A DNA stretch of 64,000 nt from Lautropia dentalis (GCF_003892345.1 NZ_RRUE01000001.1:1442078-1506077), one strand, 5' to 3'; positions 1 through 9,007 are shown, numbered from the stretch's first letter. Notes: generated from the sequence alone by a model not told the origin. Program-made: numbers and translations.

Positions 1-1
1 G

Positions 2-1522
2 TTCAGTGATGAGCCGGATGCCCGGATGTACAGGACGGGAGATCTGGGTTACTGGCGCGCAGACGGTCTGATCGGGTTCGTGGGCCGCAATGACTTCCAG
101 GTCAAGATTCGGGGCTTCCGGATAGAGCTGGGCGAGATAGAGGTGCGGTTGGGCGAGCTGGCTGAAGTGAAGGAAGTGGTGGTGCTGGCGCGGGAGGACC
201 ATCCGGGCGACAAGCGGCTGGTGGCGTACTGGACGGCCCGAGAGGGAGTGGACGAGCAAGCATTGCCGGATGTGGAGCGGCTGCGGGATCATCTGAAGGC
301 GGAGTTGCCGGAGTACATGGTGCCCAGTGCATTCGTACGACTGGAAGCGATGCCGCTCACACCCAATGGGAAGGTGGACAGGAAGGCGTTGCCGGCGCCG
401 GATGCGGATGCGCTGGTCAGGCACGAGTACGAGGCGCCACAGGGACCGGTGGAAGAGGTGCTGGCCGGAATCTGGCAGGAGCTGCTGGGTGTGGAGCGGG
501 TAGGGAGAAACGACAGTTTCTTCGACATGGGCGGACACTCGCTGCTGGTGATCTCTCTACTGGAAAAAATGAAGGATGCGGGGTTGATCTTGGCGGTTGC
601 TGATGTATTCAAACTTCCGACAATTGCTGGGCAGGCAGGGGCTTTGAGAACGGAAAGAGGGTTTGCGTCTGATGGAAACAAAAATCTCGTCGTTATGAGG
701 TCTGGCAATGAGGAGCTCCCCACGCTCTTTTTGATTCACGATGGGACGGGGGGGGTTGTTCCTTATGTTTCCTTGGTTGAGTGTTTGCCGGGGGAGGGGA
801 TGGTTTATGGTATTCAGGCGGCGAATATTGATGTGGGTGGTTATATCCTGGCGTCGATCGAATCCATGGCATCAGAGTATATTGATTCGATAAGATCAGT
901 TCAGCCTCAGGGGCCTTATAGGCTGGCTGGGTGGTCATCGGGTGGAGTAATCGCATATGAGATAGGAGTACAGTTGTCGAGGGCAGGGGAGAAGGTTGAT
1001 TTTGTTGCGATGATAGATTCGTATGCTCCCGCAGGAATGCATATAGAGAATGCGCATCTGTCTATGAAGGATTCGATGATCTCATTCATAAGATCCCGTT
1101 GGTATAACGTCGATGATGACATGATCGAGATGTTGATGGCTAAGGATCGTGCAGATGAAATTGCCGAAGAGTTTTGTGGTTATTCGGGTGATAAGATTGA
1201 CATGAGTGTGGAGGATCTCATTCGTAGGGCAAATTTGTTGCAAAAAATTGCGGGTGCCACAGCTGAGTACGTGCCGGGTAAGCTGCTTTGTGACTCATAT
1301 CTCTTTCTTGCGGATCAGCAAGGGCAGTCAGCCAGTGGGGATTCGCAGGAGCTTGTTGCTGCACGTGGCTGGGTAACTGTAGCAGGTATGCCTCCAGAGG
1401 GGGTGTATATTGGGGGAGATCATTACTCCATTATGCAGTCTCCAAGGGTAGACAGGATAGCTAGGTTTATAGGAAAGCTCCTTAGACTCAACTTTCAAGT
1501 GCAACACCCCACCCCCATATGA
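2..1522 (+). CDS. Nonribosomal peptide synthetase, C-terminal part (A-PCP-TE), 5' end outside the window
   Basis: This is the last module of an NRPS, open at the window edge, with about 506 codons visible. The adenylation domain enters at its A7 motif (YRTGDLG), followed by A8 (residues around [18 protein letters not shown]) and the A10 lysine motif [15 protein letters not shown] carrier domain follows with the phosphopantetheine serine in [11 protein letters not shown] type I thioesterase then shows the nucleophile motif GWSSGG and a late GGDHY histidine. The thioesterase would release the finished peptide by hydrolysis or cyclisation. Base composition falls sharply after about position 560, near the carrier-thioesterase boundary. 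The last few residues are encoded by an IS30-like inverted repeat. Substrate and product cannot be told, because the specificity-determining part of the A domain is off the window. Confidence 0.93.
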   Translation, partial: FSDEPDARMYRTGDLGYWRADGLIGFVGRNDFQVKIRGFRIELGEIEVRLGELAEVKEVVVLAREDHPGDKRLVAYWTAREGVDEQALPDVERLRDHLKAELPEYMVPSAFVRLEAMPLTPNGKVDRKALPAPDADALVRHEYEAPQGPVEEVLAGIWQELLGVERVGRNDSFFDMGGHSLLVISLLEKMKDAGLILAVADVFKLPTIAGQAGALRTERGFASDGNKNLVVMRSGNEELPTLFLIHDGTGGVVPYVSLVECLPGEGMVYGIQAANIDVGGYILASIESMASEYIDSIRSVQPQGPYRLAGWSSGGVIAYEIGVQLSRAGEKVDFVAMIDSYAPAGMHIENAHLSMKDSMISFIRSRWYNVDDDMIEMLMAKDRADEIAEEFCGYSGDKIDMSVEDLIRRANLLQKIAGATAEYVPGKLLCDSYLFLADQQGQSASGDSQELVAARGWVTVAGMPPEGVYIGGDHYSIMQSPRVDRIARFIGKLLRLNFQVQHPTPI

Positions 1523-1530
1523 GGTGTTGC
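1481..1530. mobile_element. IS30-family end sequence and probable excision or deletion scar
   Basis: Read on the minus strand, 1508-1481 begins GGTGTTGCACTTGAAAG and continues TTGAGTCTA. This matches the general pattern of IS30-family ends (TGTTGC at the tip, then TTGAATCTA-like bases) as recalled from IS30 itself. A second TGTTGC, in inverted orientation, lies at 1525-1530, directly before an ATG whose product starts like an IS30 transposase (YTHLSPEER). No transposase body is present, so this looks like a remnant. The resemblance of the second end does not extend beyond about 8 bases. Confidence 0.5.
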
Positions 1531-1531
1531 C

Positions 1532-1816
1532 ATGGAACAGACCCGAACCTACACCCACCTGAGCCCCGAAGAGCGCCCTATGAGTCATCCGGAGGATCCA
1601 TCGGCCAGACTGGGGGCTTTTCTGCTGCCAGCAGAAAGTTCGGGTGGCGAAGAATCAGATGAGCCGGCGTCATCAGTTCCGATAGACAGTACTCTGACCT
1701 GTGATGCGGCAAGAGTCTTGGGCGTCGATTTGGAACCAGCTGATGCGCCGATGCTGGATCGCTACATCAGATATTTCCAATCGGTGGGGTTTTTCCCAAA
1801 AGGCTCGGAGTACTGA
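1532..1816 (+). CDS. Small hypothetical protein, possibly a chimera of an IS30 transposase start and unknown sequence
   Basis: This open frame encodes 94 residues. The first 15 (MEQTRTYTHLSPEER) resemble the N-terminus of IS30-family transposases, but the helix-turn-helix that should follow is missing. The rest is acidic and Ser/Pro-rich and ends in a plausible folded segment, PMLDRYIRYFQSVGFFP. A second ATG at 1580 could be the true start of a shorter native protein. It lies between the NRPS and the type II thioesterase gene on the same strand. I do not recognise a family, and expression is uncertain. Confidence 0.35.
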   Translation: MEQTRTYTHLSPEERPMSHPEDPSARLGAFLLPAESSGGEESDEPASSVPIDSTLTCDAARVLGVDLEPADAPMLDRYIRYFQSVGFFPKGSEY

Positions 1817-1871
1817 TGAAAAATTCCTTTGTTGGATAGCTCGCTTTATATTGTCTTATTTCGTAAAAATC

Positions 1872-2627
1872 ATGCACAGAACCTGGTTTCAGTCGAAGAA
1901 GCATCCGGATGCTTCATCATTGAACACTCACGTGTTCGGTTTTCCCTACGCTGGCGGCTCCGCAACCTCATTGCGCCCGCTCGAAGAGACAGTCAATCCG
2001 GAAATCAGTCTGCACCTGGCCACGCTCCCCGGTCGTGGCCGTCGCTTCGGCGAGCCCGCGACCTCGGACATCTCCGTTCTGGTCAACGGCTTCTGCGATG
2101 CCATCGAGCGCATCACCCCGCAGCGATTCGTCCTGTTCGGCCATAGCATGGGCGGCATTTTGGCTTTCGAGGTGGCGCGAGCCCTGCGCCGGCGGCGTAA
2201 CCGCTTCAAGCCGGTTGCGCTGGTCGCTTCCGGGGTGAGCGCACCACACCTGTTTGCCCGGGAGGAGAAGGAGCATCGCTACAACCTACCCAGGGACGAG
2301 TTCGTCGAGTATTTGCGGGAACTCGAGGGGACACCGCCGGAGCTGCTCGAGCACGAGGAGGCGCTGAATGTGATGTTGCCCACGCTGAGGCGTGATTTCG
2401 AACTATGTGACACCTATCGCTTCGTGATGGAGTCACCGTTGTCGGTGCCGATTGTCGTGCTGTCCGGCGTGGATGATCACCATGTGCAGGGGAAGAAGGT
2501 CACGGACTGGTCATTGCACACAACGGCGGGATGCCGTGTGCACAGGTTCTCTGGCGGACACTTCTTCCTGAACGATCACTGGGAGGAAATCGGTGCCTTG
2601 CTGGGTGAGCTTGTAATGCCCCAGTAG
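1872..2627 (+). CDS. Type II (external) thioesterase of an NRPS system
   Basis: The product is about 251 residues, the usual size of GrsT/SrfAD-like editing thioesterases. It shows the alpha/beta-hydrolase start HVFGFPYAGG, the nucleophile elbow FGHSMGG, an acidic residue region VVLSGVDDHHV and the final histidine region FSGGHFFL. These enzymes remove misloaded acyl groups from carrier domains. The ATG at 1872 was chosen because residues upstream in the same frame overlap the small gene before it and do not look like this family. The gene follows the NRPS on the same strand and ends 8 bases from the convergent luxR gene. Confidence 0.88.
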   Translation: MHRTWFQSKKHPDASSLNTHVFGFPYAGGSATSLRPLEETVNPEISLHLATLPGRGRRFGEPATSDISVLVNGFCDAIERITPQRFVLFGHSMGGILAFEVARALRRRRNRFKPVALVASGVSAPHLFAREEKEHRYNLPRDEFVEYLRELEGTPPELLEHEEALNVMLPTLRRDFELCDTYRFVMESPLSVPIVVLSGVDDHHVQGKKVTDWSLHTTAGCRVHRFSGGHFFLNDHWEEIGALLGELVMPQ

Positions 2628-2635
2628 AAGCATGT

Positions 2636-3349
2636 TCAGTGAATCATCCCCATCAACACCGCCCGTACCACCGCGGCCGTCTTGTTTGGCACGTTCAGCT
2701 TGCGGATGCTGTTCTTGATGTGGAAGTCCACGGTGTTTTTCGACAGCAGCAGGATTTCGGCGATATCCTGCGCCGATTTGCCGTCGGCGGTCCATTTCAG
2801 GACCTCGATTTCCCGCTCCGACAGGGGGCGGTCCCGCTGGACCTGCTGCTGCAGGATCAGCCGGGACAGCAGGGTGTGAGCCATGTGGGCCAGCCAGTTC
2901 AGGCGGTCGCGCTTGGCTTCCAGTTCATGCGGGTTCAGGGCCGGGTGACGCCGCACCAGTGACAGGAAGGCGGTGCCGGCCGGGCTGTCTCCGAATACCT
3001 GGGTCCAGCCGTGACAGATGCCGTGTTCCCGGGCGCTCTGCTGTACGTTCGGGTTGCGGGCAAAGACTTCGTCCGTCCACAGGATGGGGAGGCTGGACTG
3101 CATGCGGCTGCGAATCTGGGCTTCGTTCAGAAAGTGTCCGGCGTCGGCGTTGTGGGAACGCCAGTCTTCGGGGTAGTTGTTGACCAGCGTGACCCGGGGG
3201 TTGCTGGCCGGCAGGGGGGCCTGATGACAGTACGAGACGTAGTCGAAGCCCAGGGCGATTGCCGCCTGTTCGATGCGGGCGAAGGCCTGGGGCAGGGAGG
3301 TTGCATCGTCCAGGGGGTGATGCAGCAGGTCGGTTTGCCAGGGTTCCAT
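2636..3349 (-). CDS. LuxR-family quorum-sensing regulator with altered ligand pocket (copy 1)
   Basis: The product has 237 residues: an N-terminal autoinducer-binding domain (about 20-160) and a C-terminal LuxR helix-turn-helix (about 172-235, with LSEREIEVLKWTADGKS). It is a tandem paralogue of the gene upstream. The DNA-binding halves are nearly identical, including a 37-base identical DNA stretch. The ligand domains differ. By alignment to the TraR pocket pattern, tryptophans at 63 and 91 are kept, but the usual Tyr is Asn67 and the usual Asp-Pro pair is Glu76-Ala77. This suggests a different ligand or none. No luxI synthase is visible. Its position beside the NRPS genes suggests control of that cluster, which is inference. 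Confidence 0.9.
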   Translation of the reverse strand: MEPWQTDLLHHPLDDATSLPQAFARIEQAAIALGFDYVSYCHQAPLPASNPRVTLVNNYPEDWRSHNADAGHFLNEAQIRSRMQSSLPILWTDEVFARNPNVQQSAREHGICHGWTQVFGDSPAGTAFLSLVRRHPALNPHELEAKRDRLNWLAHMAHTLLSRLILQQQVQRDRPLSEREIEVLKWTADGKSAQDIAEILLLSKNTVDFHIKNSIRKLNVPNKTAAVVRAVLMGMIH

Positions 3350-3517
3350 GGTGGTGAGGCCGGTTCGTTGGCGCTGCGGTTGGTGGATGTCGTGGTTGGG
3401 CTTCTACGGCTGCTATTGCCGCGGCTGGCGTTGGTACAGCCATTTCTGCCACAGCCGGCGCTGTCATGACCGGGATGCGGCCGATTGCCCGTCCGTTCGC
3501 GGGCTGCTGCGTCTGCA

Positions 3518-4339
3518 TCACTGGAACAGCCCCGTCAGGATGGCGCGCACGACGGCGGCCGTCTTGTTGGGCGCTGCCAGCTTGAGGATGGCGTTGCGTA
3601 TGTGGAAGTCGATGGTGTTTTTCGACAGACCCAGGATCTGGGCCACGTCCTGCGCCGATTTGCCGTCGGCGGTCCATTTCAGGACTTCGGTTTCCCGCTG
3701 GGTGAGGGCGGGGGCCTGCTGGCGTGTCCGTTCGTGCAGGATGCGGGAGAAGGCCTGGTGCGCCAGCAGGCCGAGCCAGCGCAGGTGCTGCTGGTGTGCC
3801 TGCAGTTCCTGTTGCGACAGTGGTGTGGCCCGCGACAGGGTGATCATGCTGATGCCGCCCGGTTCATCGAGGACCGACTGGGTCCAGCCGTGGCCCATGC
3901 CCAACCGGTCGAGGGTGTTCCACAGTTCCGGTTCGTCGGCAAAGAACCGTTCGTCCCAGCTGAACGGGGTGGATGACTGGCGGGCGCGCAGCAGGCGGGG
4001 GTCGTGCAGGGCGTGGCCGCCGGTGGCGTAGTGCTGCCGCCAGGCGTCCGGGTAATTGTTGAGCCATGACCATTCCGGGTCCCCCACGGGCAGCGAGGCC
4101 TGATAGATGCATGACACATGGGGGAATCCCAGGGTTTCGGCGGCCTGTTGCAGGCAGGAGAAGATGTGGGACTCGGAGGGCAGATCGCTGCTCATGGCTT
4201 CCATCAGCCGGTTCTGGCAGTGCATCATGGCCGTGTCGAGCGCCGCGGGGGCCCGGGGAGATGTGGCGGGCGGGGTCAGCCCGGACAGCAGTCCGGGATG
4301 GGGAAAGGTCGATGGGTTCTCGTGTGGGCTGGTATTCAT
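3518..4339 (-). CDS. LuxR-family quorum-sensing regulator with canonical ligand pocket (copy 2)
   Basis: With the ATG at 4339 the product is 273 residues: a non-conserved leader, an autoinducer-binding domain and a C-terminal LuxR helix-turn-helix (LTQRETEVLKWTADGKS). The pocket residues expected for acyl-homoserine lactone binding are all present: Trp100, Tyr104, Asp113-Pro114 and Trp128. An alternative ATG at 4228 would align exactly with the start of the paralogue downstream (237 residues). A longer frame opens at 4513, but its extra residues look non-native. Neither start has a clear ribosome binding site. The gene is co-directional with copy 1, 168 bases upstream of it. Confidence 0.88.
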   Translation of the reverse strand: MNTSPHENPSTFPHPGLLSGLTPPATSPRAPAALDTAMMHCQNRLMEAMSSDLPSESHIFSCLQQAAETLGFPHVSCIYQASLPVGDPEWSWLNNYPDAWRQHYATGGHALHDPRLLRARQSSTPFSWDERFFADEPELWNTLDRLGMGHGWTQSVLDEPGGISMITLSRATPLSQQELQAHQQHLRWLGLLAHQAFSRILHERTRQQAPALTQRETEVLKWTADGKSAQDVAQILGLSKNTIDFHIRNAILKLAAPNKTAAVVRAILTGLFQ

Positions 4340-5113
4340 CCGGAAAAAGGCCGGTATTCGCCTTCTGATTGAGTTGCGGCCAGTGTATCGGCGCAATGCA
4401 TCTGGAAAAGCAGCATGAAGTACACGATGGTAATGGTCTGTGCCCGTGCGTATTTTTCCTGAATGGGATACGGGACAGGCCTGAACCGGGGGTGATCCGG
4501 CAGGATATGACACGAAATGGCGGATATTGGCGCCGTGATTGGTGACCGGCGACGGATGGATCGGCGCATGCTGAAGGTATCAAGGGTATGCATGCCGCGC
4601 AGTGGCGCGTCTGTACGCCGTTCCTGTGGGTATTGTACTGTGGTTGCGGCGCCACAGGTGTGCTGCAAACGGGAAAGGGTGGGGGAATTTGAGGGGGGCC
4701 GTACACCGGTTTTTTGGTGGGTCTGTTACGTGCTGAATACAGTGTGAAAATGGATTGAGGGGGAGTCGTCGCGGAGGTGTTGTGGCACGGCAACGGGTGA
4801 AGGTACATACCGTTCATCGCCTGTGGCAGCGAGTTCGCCTGACCGGGCGAGGCTTTTCCCGCATCAGCCCCTAGTATGGGCAGTGGATGAGGCTCCTGGC
4901 CGTGTCCGGCTTTCGGTTGTCCGGGGGCTGGCGGGGTGTGGCCGGGGGTCATGGATTCGCTGCGCGGACCTGCAGAGGTGCTGGGCCGGATCCGTTGCGT
5001 GAACTTTTTGTCAGGCATGGCAGGGCAGGCTGGCGCGGTTTTCTGTGTCCATGGATTGGGGGCGCGGGGAAGCTGGCGGGCCTGTGGCTGCCCGAGCTGA
5101 GCCAGGGATCGGC
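4340..5113. other. Long intergenic region upstream of pilT
   Basis: About 770 bases separate the luxR start from pilT. Frames here are short or clearly shadows. The stretch 4640-4760 is richer in A+T, as expected for a regulatory region. I could identify neither a convincing promoter pair nor a lux-box-like palindrome. Confidence 0.4.
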
Positions 5114-6157
5114 ATGGATATCACAGAGCTGTTGGCGTTTTCGGTCAAGAACAAGGCGTCGGACCTTCACCTGTCGGCGGGGCTGCCGCCGATGATCCGG
5201 GTGCATGGGGATGTGCGGCGCATCAATCTGCCGGCGATGGATCATGAAGAGGTGCACAACCTCATCTACGACATCATGAACGACTCGCAGCGCAAGGAAT
5301 ATGAAGAGCGGCTGGAGTGCGACTTTTCGTTCTCGATTCCGGGGCTGGCGCGTTTCCGTGTGAATGCCTTTGTGCAGGAGCGCGGGGCAGGTGCGGTGAT
5401 GCGGACGATTCCGTCCAAGATTCTGACGCTGGAGCAGCTGAATTCGCCGAAGTCGTTTACCGATATTGCGATGCAGCCGCGGGGCATCGTGCTGGTGACG
5501 GGGCCGACGGGCTCCGGCAAGTCCACTACGCTGGCGGCGATGATCAACCACATCAACGAGAACGTGTACGGGCACATCCTGACGGTGGAGGATCCGATCG
5601 AGTTCGTGCATGAGTCCAAGCGCTGCCTGATCAACCAGCGTGAGGTGGGGCCGCACACGCAGTCGTTCAACAATGCACTGAAGAGCGCGCTGCGTGAGGA
5701 TCCGGACATCATTCTGGTGGGTGAGCTGCGGGATCTGGAAACGATCCGGCTGGCGCTGACGGCGGCCGAGACGGGCCACCTGGTGTTCGGGACGCTGCAC
5801 ACGTCGTCGGCGGCCAAGACGATCGACCGTATCGTGGATGTGTTCCCAGCGGCGGAGAAGGACATGGTGCGGGCGATGCTGTCGGAGTCGCTGAAGGCGG
5901 TGATTTCGCAGACGCTGCTGAAGACGAAGGATGGCAGTGGCCGGGTGGCGGCGCACGAGATCATGATCGGTACGCCGGCGATTCGCAACCTGATCCGGGA
6001 GGCGAAGGTGTCGCAGATGAATGCGGCCATCCAGACCGGGGCTTCGGTGGGGATGCAGACGCTGGACCAGTGTCTGACCGATCTGGTGCGCAAGAACGTG
6101 ATTTCGATGGCCGAGGCGCGTTCTGCCGCGGCCGTGAAGGAAAACTTCCCGCTGTAA
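5114..6157 (+). CDS. pilT: Type IV pilus retraction ATPase PilT
   Basis: The 347-residue product matches the usual PilT length. It has the N-terminal KASDLHLSAG motif, a Walker A loop GPTGSGKST at about residues 130-138, the Asp box and Walker B region (EDPDIILVGELRD), and the His box GHLVFGTLHTSSA. PilT is the hexameric inner-membrane-associated motor that depolymerises pilin for twitching and DNA uptake. The ATG at 5114 is chosen over an upstream GTG because MDITELL is the family start and AGGGA lies at a suitable distance upstream. PilU follows 252 bases downstream on the same strand. Confidence 0.97.
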   Translation: MDITELLAFSVKNKASDLHLSAGLPPMIRVHGDVRRINLPAMDHEEVHNLIYDIMNDSQRKEYEERLECDFSFSIPGLARFRVNAFVQERGAGAVMRTIPSKILTLEQLNSPKSFTDIAMQPRGIVLVTGPTGSGKSTTLAAMINHINENVYGHILTVEDPIEFVHESKRCLINQREVGPHTQSFNNALKSALREDPDIILVGELRDLETIRLALTAAETGHLVFGTLHTSSAAKTIDRIVDVFPAAEKDMVRAMLSESLKAVISQTLLKTKDGSGRVAAHEIMIGTPAIRNLIREAKVSQMNAAIQTGASVGMQTLDQCLTDLVRKNVISMAEARSAAAVKENFPL

Positions 6158-6184
6158 GAGTCAGAGTGCCCGGGGAATCTGCCA

Positions 6185-6283
6185 GGGAAGCTCTGCAAAA
6201 GTCTGCGAGTGCTTGGGGCTCAGGATTGCCCGAGCATGGGAGCCAAAGAGCCACAGGATCACAGGATTTTTGCAGAGCTTCCC
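6185..6283. repeat. 99-bp inverted-repeat element between pilT and pilU
   Basis: A perfect 16-base inverted repeat (GGGAAGCTCTGCAAAA at 6185-6200 and its complement at 6268-6283) bounds a partly self-complementary interior. The left arm continues GTCTGCGAGTGCTTGG. That core recurs near 56949, 59665 and, inverted, near 59808, so this is a member of a dispersed intergenic repeat family. There is no run of T suggesting a simple terminator. Confidence 0.6.
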
Positions 6284-6409
6284 CGGACGGCACAGTACAG
6301 CCTGGCTTTGCCAGGATTGTGCGGGTTCCACGGGTTTCAGAACGTTGCAAGCTGATGGCTTCGGCAGACATGCCGTGAGGTGAAGCCGTCAGGCTACAGG
6401 AGTGCAAAG

Positions 6410-7615
6410 ATGAGTACCGCTGCCCACCCGGCCAGTCCGGCATCCCGTCCGGCCGCCGGCCCCCAGAAAACCGCGATGATGGAGCGGGAGCAGGCTTCGG
6501 CCTTCCTGTATGACCTGCTGCGGCTGATGATTGCCAAGGACGGGTCGGACTTGTTCCTGACGGTGGATTTTCCGCCGGCGTTCAAGATCAACGGCAAGAT
6601 GGTGCCGGTGTCGGACAAGCCGCTGACGACGCAGCATACGATCGAGCTGGCGCGGGCGCTGATGAACGACCGTCAGGCGGCGGAGTTCGAGGCCAACAAG
6701 GAGCTGAACTTTGCGATCAGCCCGGGGGGGATCGGTCGTTTCCGGGTGAATGCGTTCACGCAGATGGGGCGCACGGGGCTGGTGCTGCGGGTGATCAAGA
6801 GCGAGATTCCGGATCTGGAAAGCCTGGATCTGCCGCCGGCGATGCGCGAGCTGTCGATGACCAAGCGCGGGCTGATCCTGATGGTGGGGGCGACCGGTTC
6901 GGGCAAGTCGACGACGCTGGCGGCGATGATCGGCCACCGCAACGAGAACAGTCATGGCCACATCATCACGATCGAGGATCCGGTGGAGTTCGTGCATGTG
7001 CACAAGAACTGCATCGTGACGCACCGCGAGGTGGGAGTGGATACGCTGGACTGGGAGGTGGCGCTGAAGAATACGCTGCGCCAGGCGCCCGATGTGATCA
7101 TGATCGGCGAGATTCGCGACCGCGAGACGATGGAGCATGCGGTGGCCTTTGCGGAGACGGGCCATCTGTGCATGGGCACGCTGCACGCCAACAGTGCGAA
7201 CCAGGCGCTGGACCGGATCATCAACTTCTTCCCGGACGAGCGTCGCCAGCAGCTGCTGATGGACCTGTCACTGAACCTGAAGGCGGTGGTGTCGCAGCGG
7301 CTGGTACCGGCCGAGGGCCGCAAGGGCCGGGTGGCGGCGGTGGAAATCATGATCAATTCGCCGCTGATCTCCGATCTGATCTTCAAGGGCAGCGTCAGCG
7401 AGATCAAGGAGATCATGAAGAAATCGCGGGAGCTGGGCATGCAGACTTTCGACCAGCACCTGTTCGATCTGTACGAGGCCGGGCTGATCACTTATGAAAA
7501 TGCCTTGCGCAATGCGGACTCGGTGAACGACCTGCGGCTGAACATCAAGCTCAACAGCAAGCGGCGTTCGGAGGACCCGGCGTCGGCGACGGCCAGCAAG
7601 CTGGGGATCGTTTGA
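6410..7615 (+). CDS. pilU: Type IV pilus retraction accessory ATPase PilU
   Basis: The 401-residue product is a PilT paralogue with the PilU signature of a longer N-terminus and C-terminal tail. It shows KDGSDLFLTVDFPP, a Walker A loop GATGSGKST at about residues 160-168, APDVIMIGEIRD and GHLCMGTLHANSA. PilU works with PilT to generate retraction force. The ATG at 6410 follows an AGGAG site 8-12 bases upstream; an upstream in-frame start at 6380 lacks this support. The gap to pilT carries a repeat element, so the two genes may not be one simple transcript. Confidence 0.95.
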   Translation: MSTAAHPASPASRPAAGPQKTAMMEREQASAFLYDLLRLMIAKDGSDLFLTVDFPPAFKINGKMVPVSDKPLTTQHTIELARALMNDRQAAEFEANKELNFAISPGGIGRFRVNAFTQMGRTGLVLRVIKSEIPDLESLDLPPAMRELSMTKRGLILMVGATGSGKSTTLAAMIGHRNENSHGHIITIEDPVEFVHVHKNCIVTHREVGVDTLDWEVALKNTLRQAPDVIMIGEIRDRETMEHAVAFAETGHLCMGTLHANSANQALDRIINFFPDERRQQLLMDLSLNLKAVVSQRLVPAEGRKGRVAAVEIMINSPLISDLIFKGSVSEIKEIMKKSRELGMQTFDQHLFDLYEAGLITYENALRNADSVNDLRLNIKLNSKRRSEDPASATASKLGIV

Positions 7616-7788
7616 GGTCTGCAGCGCAGCAAAATCTGGCGGTTCAGTGCAGGTTCCCTCATGACCGGATGCCCACCACGTCTGCATCGAAGACGGCTTC
7701 GGGTTGGTGAGCGCTCTTCTGCTGTATGGCAACAATTTGACTCAGTGATGCCTTCTGACGAAACAGGCGACGAAGAACGTTAAATAGC

Positions 7789-7794
7789 TATAAT
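7789..7794 (+). promoter_or_regulatory. Probable -10 element for the carbonic anhydrase gene
   Basis: A perfect TATAAT lies 34 bases before the ATG in a locally A+T-rich patch. No good -35 hexamer sits at the standard distance, so an activator may be needed. The call rests on the hexamer and its position alone. Confidence 0.4.
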
Positions 7795-7828
7795 TGATCG
7801 TCTGGGTTCCGTCGTTCTGGAGGTCATC

Positions 7829-8752
7829 ATGGTTGTTCGTCGTCTGCTGCTGCCGGTTTCGCTGGCAGCCCTGTGTGTTGCTCCGGCTGCGTTTGCGCAG
7901 CAGGCCGGTGGGGGGCAGGTTGCCCATGTGGAGTCGGCCAGTGCGCCGATCGTGGATTCGGCGCCTGCCGGGGAGAGCAAACAGCCGGCTGCGGTGTCGA
8001 AGCAGGAGCGGCTGGAGGGCGATATGCGGCGGCCGCATTCGTCCATTGGGACACATCAGCCGGAGCACTGGTCCTATCATCATGACAGGACTGGGCCGGA
8101 CCGGTGGGGGGAGCTGGATCCGTCCTATGCCGTGTGCGGGTCGGGAAAGAATCAGTCACCGGTGGATCTGCGTGAGCCCGATGTACGCACGCGCAGCAGC
8201 ACGGTTCGGCTGGATTACCGGCCGGCACGGTTTTCGGTGAAGAATTCGGGGATGGTCGTGCAGGCCAAACCGAAGGATTCGCCGCGTCTGCCGGCGGTGA
8301 AGGTCGGTGAACGGACCTTCGTGCTGAAGCAGTTCCATTTCCATTCGCCCAGCGATCATACGTTCCGGGGGCGGCATTTTCCGCTGGAGGTGCATCTGGT
8401 CCACGAGTCGGAGGACGACCAGTATGTGGTGCTGGCAGCGATGTTCCGGCCCGGGCCGCGCAATGCGGCGCTGGACCGGGTGCTGTCGAAGCGCGTGAAG
8501 GCCGGCGAGACGGTGGATATCGACCAGGCGCTGCATGTGCGGGCCCTGCTGCCGCAGCAGCTGGCGCATTACCGCCTCAATGGTTCGCTGACCACGCCGC
8601 CCTGCAGCGAGGGGGTGAACTGGGTGGTCTTCGTGAAGCCGGTGTATGCCAGCCGCGAGCAGATCGAGACGCTGCGGCACATGGTGGATGGTCCGAACAA
8701 CCGGCCGGTTCAGCCGTTCAATGCGCGGCTGCTGATCGAGGAAACGCGCTGA
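7829..8752 (+). CDS. Periplasmic alpha-type carbonic anhydrase
   Basis: The product has 307 residues with a clear signal peptide (cleavage near AFA-QQ, about residue 23). It interconverts CO2 and bicarbonate in the periplasm. The zinc ligands are visible as His170, His172 and His189 (QFHFHSP and LEVHLVH), followed by the substrate-pocket motif NGSLTTPPCSEGVNW. The segment between signal and catalytic domain (about 25-75) is a variable linker. The ribosome binding site GGAGG precedes the ATG. The gene appears to stand alone between pilU and a small lipoprotein gene. Bacterial homologues are associated with CO2-dependent growth in host-associated Proteobacteria. Confidence 0.95.
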   Translation: MVVRRLLLPVSLAALCVAPAAFAQQAGGGQVAHVESASAPIVDSAPAGESKQPAAVSKQERLEGDMRRPHSSIGTHQPEHWSYHHDRTGPDRWGELDPSYAVCGSGKNQSPVDLREPDVRTRSSTVRLDYRPARFSVKNSGMVVQAKPKDSPRLPAVKVGERTFVLKQFHFHSPSDHTFRGRHFPLEVHLVHESEDDQYVVLAAMFRPGPRNAALDRVLSKRVKAGETVDIDQALHVRALLPQQLAHYRLNGSLTTPPCSEGVNWVVFVKPVYASREQIETLRHMVDGPNNRPVQPFNARLLIEETR

Positions 8753-9007
8753 GTCGTGTTGCCGGTACGGTACGCGGGCCGCATGGTGGTCATGTGCGGG
8801 GCGGGCACGGATGCCGGCGTGTGACTGTCGGGTACTGCCTGGTTGCAGGCGTGTGACGGGTTGTGCGTGGTGCCGGGGTGAGTGTGGCAGGCTGTGACGC
8901 AGATGCCGAATATGCGACGGTGGACGCGCCTGGCGCCGGAGTGTGGCTGCTTCTTTGGCTAGAATGGATCTGTCTTGACTGATACCTGTTTTCAGGGGGA
9001 GAGGATC

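Noticed and set aside
4400-5113. A lux box or sigma-54 promoter in the luxR-pilT gap
   Set aside because: No 20-base dyad of lux-box type and no correctly spaced GG/GC pair was found. TGGCAC near 4782 lacks the downstream element.
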